The position numbers and the translations under genes are program-made. 64,000 nt of DNA. Origin: Flavobacteriaceae bacterium (GTDB lineage Bacteria > Bacteroidota > Bacteroidia > Flavobacteriales > Flavobacteriaceae). The notes under the pieces are model-generated. The model did no database searches and was not told the origin of the DNA. It saw only the letters and a program-made list of their open reading frames with translations. Positions 62,153 through 64,000 of the stretch are shown here, one piece after another; the first letter of the stretch is position 1, and every line of letters begins with the position of its first letter. Location: contig JAQWFW010000006.1 of the NCBI GenBank assembly GCA_029238515.1, forward strand, positions 1-64,000. The letters are read 5' to 3'.

Positions 62153-62524
62153 ATGAAATTAAATTTTTTGAACTTTTTATTTGTAACGGCCTTGTTTTCG
62201 GGCCCTCTTTTGGCACAAGATGGAGTGGTAGACATCAACAAAAGTGCAGCATTGGAACGCTTGATTGAGCTCAAAAAAGAAGTCAACAAGTCGAATAATC
62301 TAATACGAATTCAAATATACAGTGGACCGAGATCTGGTGCAGAAAAAGCATTGGTTTCTTTTCGTTCTTTGTTTATGAATTACCCTTCAGAAATGAAATA
62401 CGAGACCCCAAATTACAAAATATGGGTAGGAAAATTCAGAACAAAAATTGAAGCAGATCGTACTTTGATTAAGATTAAAAAAGAGTACCCAAATGCATTT
62501 CTTTTTACGCCAAAACAAAGTTAA
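62153..62524 (+). CDS. SPOR domain protein
   Basis: A 123-residue exported protein with signal peptide (ending near LLAQ) and a C-terminal SPOR domain (about 48-123; RIQIYSGPRSGAEKAL and YKIWVGKFRTKIEA). SPOR domains bind denuded peptidoglycan glycan strands, often at septa. No membrane anchor remains after cleavage, so it is probably periplasmic. It has a well-formed promoter and stands alone between divergent actA and convergent infB. No catalytic domain is present. Confidence 0.9.
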   Translation: MKLNFLNFLFVTALFSGPLLAQDGVVDINKSAALERLIELKKEVNKSNNLIRIQIYSGPRSGAEKALVSFRSLFMNYPSEMKYETPNYKIWVGKFRTKIEADRTLIKIKKEYPNAFLFTPKQS

Positions 62525-62549
62525 TTTTCAATAAAAAAAGGCGTACTAT

Positions 62550-64000
62550 TTACAACTTCTTTTTTACAGCTACTTCTTGGAATGCTTCAAAAACGTCACC
62601 TATTTGAATGTCGTTGTAGTTTTTGATTTGCATACCACAGTCATACCCTTTAGACACTTCTTTTGCATCGTCTTTGAAGCGTTTTAAAGAGGCCAATTCG
62701 CCTGTATAAATTACTACGCCTTCACGTATGATACGGATTTGTGAGTTTCTGTAGATTTTTCCATTAGTCACCATACATCCTGCAATTGTTCCAATTTTGG
62801 AAATCTTGAATGTTTCTCTAATTTCGGCAGAACCTGTTATTTCTTCTTTGAAATCTGGCGACAACATGCCTTCCATAGCGTCTTTCAAATCATTAATCGC
62901 ATCATAGATAATAGAATACATACGGATGTCGATTTCTTCTTTTTCTGCGATTTGTCGGGCATTACCCATTGGACGCACATTGAATCCAATAATGATGGCA
63001 TCAGATGCAGAAGCCAAAAGTACATCACTTTCAGTGATTGCGCCTACTGCTTTGTGGATGATATTAACTTGGATTTCTTCTGTTGAAAGTTTTTGGAACG
63101 AATCGGTAAGTGCTTCTACAGAACCATCTACATCCCCTTTAAGAATGATATTTAATTCCTTAAAGTCTCCGAGTGCAATACGTCTTCCAATTTCGTCTAA
63201 AGTAATATGGCGTTGTGTACGTACAGATTGTTCACGTTGCAATTGTGTTCGTTTTGCAGCAATTTGTTTGGCTTCACGTTCGTCTTTGAAAACATTGAAT
63301 TTGTCTCCCGCTTGAGGTGCGCCATCCAATCCTAATATAGATATTGGAGTTGATGGTCCTGCTTCACTAATTTCTTGACCTCTTTCGTCGTGCATGGCTT
63401 TGACTTTGCCGCTATTTTTTCCGGCCAATACATAATCACCAACACGTAGTGTTCCAGCTTGTACTAGTACTGTAGAAACATAACCACGCCCTTTGTCCAA
63501 AAATGCCTCGACAATTGTTCCAACTGCAGGTTTATTTGGATTTGCTTTAAGTTCTAAAAGCTCTGCTTCAAGCAATACTTTTTCGAGAAGTTCTTGTACT
63601 CCATCTCCATTTTTTGCAGAGATATCGTGAGATTGAATTTTCCCACCCCAATCTTCGACCATAAGGTTCATATTGGCTAGCCCTTCTTTTATTTTATCTG
63701 GATTTGCGGTTGGTAAATCTACTTTGTTGATTGCAAAAACAATAGGAACACCTGCTGCTTGTGCATGCGAAATAGCTTCTTTTGTTTGCGGCTTGATGTT
63801 GTCGTCAGCAGCAATAACAATTATGGCAATATCGGTAACTTGAGCACCTCGCGCACGCATGGCTGTAAAGGCCTCGTGACCGGGTGTGTCTAAAAATGCT
63901 ATTTTTTGTCCAGAAGCCAAGGTTACTCCATAAGCTCCAATATGCTGAGTAATACCTCCGGACTCTCCAGCAATTACATTTTCTTCTCTAATATAATCGA
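62550..64000 (-). CDS. infB: Translation initiation factor IF-2, 5' truncated
   Basis: The C-terminal part of IF-2; the frame stays open to the right edge, so the N-terminal domains and the P-loop lie outside. The visible 483 codons include the GTPase motifs DTPGHEAF (G3), NKVD (G4) and SAKNGDG (G5), then domains II, III and IV (fMet-tRNA binding). The apparent start at 63920 is an internal TTG and is not real. IF-2 places initiator tRNA on the 30S subunit. The gene is convergent with the SPOR gene, 25 nt apart, with no clear terminator. Confidence 0.97.
   Translation of the reverse strand, partial: DYIREENVIAGESGGITQHIGAYGVTLASGQKIAFLDTPGHEAFTAMRARGAQVTDIAIIVIAADDNIKPQTKEAISHAQAAGVPIVFAINKVDLPTANPDKIKEGLANMNLMVEDWGGKIQSHDISAKNGDGVQELLEKVLLEAELLELKANPNKPAVGTIVEAFLDKGRGYVSTVLVQAGTLRVGDYVLAGKNSGKVKAMHDERGQEISEAGPSTPISILGLDGAPQAGDKFNVFKDEREAKQIAAKRTQLQREQSVRTQRHITLDEIGRRIALGDFKELNIILKGDVDGSVEALTDSFQKLSTEEIQVNIIHKAVGAITESDVLLASASDAIIIGFNVRPMGNARQIAEKEEIDIRMYSIIYDAINDLKDAMEGMLSPDFKEEITGSAEIRETFKISKIGTIAGCMVTNGKIYRNSQIRIIREGVVIYTGELASLKRFKDDAKEVSKGYDCGMQIKNYNDIQIGDVFEAFQEVAVKKKL

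Noticed and set aside
1-64000. CRISPR arrays, insertion sequences, prophage or defence islands
   Set aside because: No direct-repeat arrays, transposase, integrase or phage genes were found; gene content is conserved core genome.

Overview
The window comes from a chromosome of a Bacteroidota member, almost certainly Flavobacteriaceae. The evidence is a low-GC genome with type IX secretion and gliding genes (sprA, a PorP/SprF protein, a type B sorted surface protein), a TonB-dependent receptor paired with a DUF5689 lipoprotein, an alternative complex III plus cytochrome oxidase operon, and -7 promoter boxes of the Bacteroidota type TAnnTTTG in front of most operons. I cannot name the genus. 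No mobile element, prophage, CRISPR array or rRNA was seen, and no gene-free stretch exceeds about 170 bases.

Layout. 1-5680: a 5'-truncated T9SS type B secreted protein, its PorP/SprF-like partner and an OmpA/PD40 protein, closed by a terminator. 5677-10284 (minus): a small membrane protein, a DUF5689 OB-fold-like lipoprotein and a TonB-dependent receptor, divergent from a secreted EEP-family nuclease/phosphatase (10405-11463). 11524-12654: two poorly known membrane proteins. 12718-19749 (minus): pgi, an M23 peptidase, tryptophan 2,3-dioxygenase, a DUF3108 protein, HPPD and homogentisate dioxygenase, i.e. aromatic amino-acid breakdown plus envelope genes. 19916-23933 (minus): a patatin/beta-barrel (type Vd-like) protein and uvrC. 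24021-26427 (plus): tightly coupled rimK, an aspartoacylase-like hydrolase and 5-formyl-THF cyclo-ligase, whose end overlaps the convergent lspA. 26396-30851 (minus): ileS, a DksA-like protein and lspA. 30974-34091 (minus): a porin-like protein and an ExbB, 4-TM protein, ExbD, ExbD energy module. 34257-36209 (minus): tRNA-Ser(GGA), ansA and tatD. 36280-36705 (plus): a retropepsin-like protein. 36751-46221 (minus): ruvA, sprA, gcvH, vanZ and tonB. 46294-50585 (minus): maeB, queG and ruvB. 50658-61941 (minus): actABCDEF followed by coxBA, one respiratory operon. 62153-62524 (plus): a SPOR protein. 62550-end (minus): infB, whose start lies beyond the window.

How the genes fit together. The envelope theme is strong: SprA and PorP/SprF export surface proteins, and TonB with ExbB/ExbD energises receptors such as the one at 7528-10284. 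The respiratory operon passes electrons from menaquinol through ACIII to an A-type oxidase. Most of the window is conserved core genome. The items most worth a second look are: (i) the receptor / DUF5689 / nuclease locus, a candidate extracellular nucleic-acid or phosphodiester scavenging unit; (ii) an IleRS2-type isoleucyl-tRNA synthetase whose HIGH motif reads GVHH, a signature I associate with mupirocin hyper-resistance; (iii) rimK translationally coupled to an M14-like hydrolase; (iv) -7 boxes 4-5 nt before the ATG of uvrC, ruvB and tatD, which predict leaderless mRNAs; and (v) an uncharacterised 4-TM protein inside the ExbB/ExbD operon.
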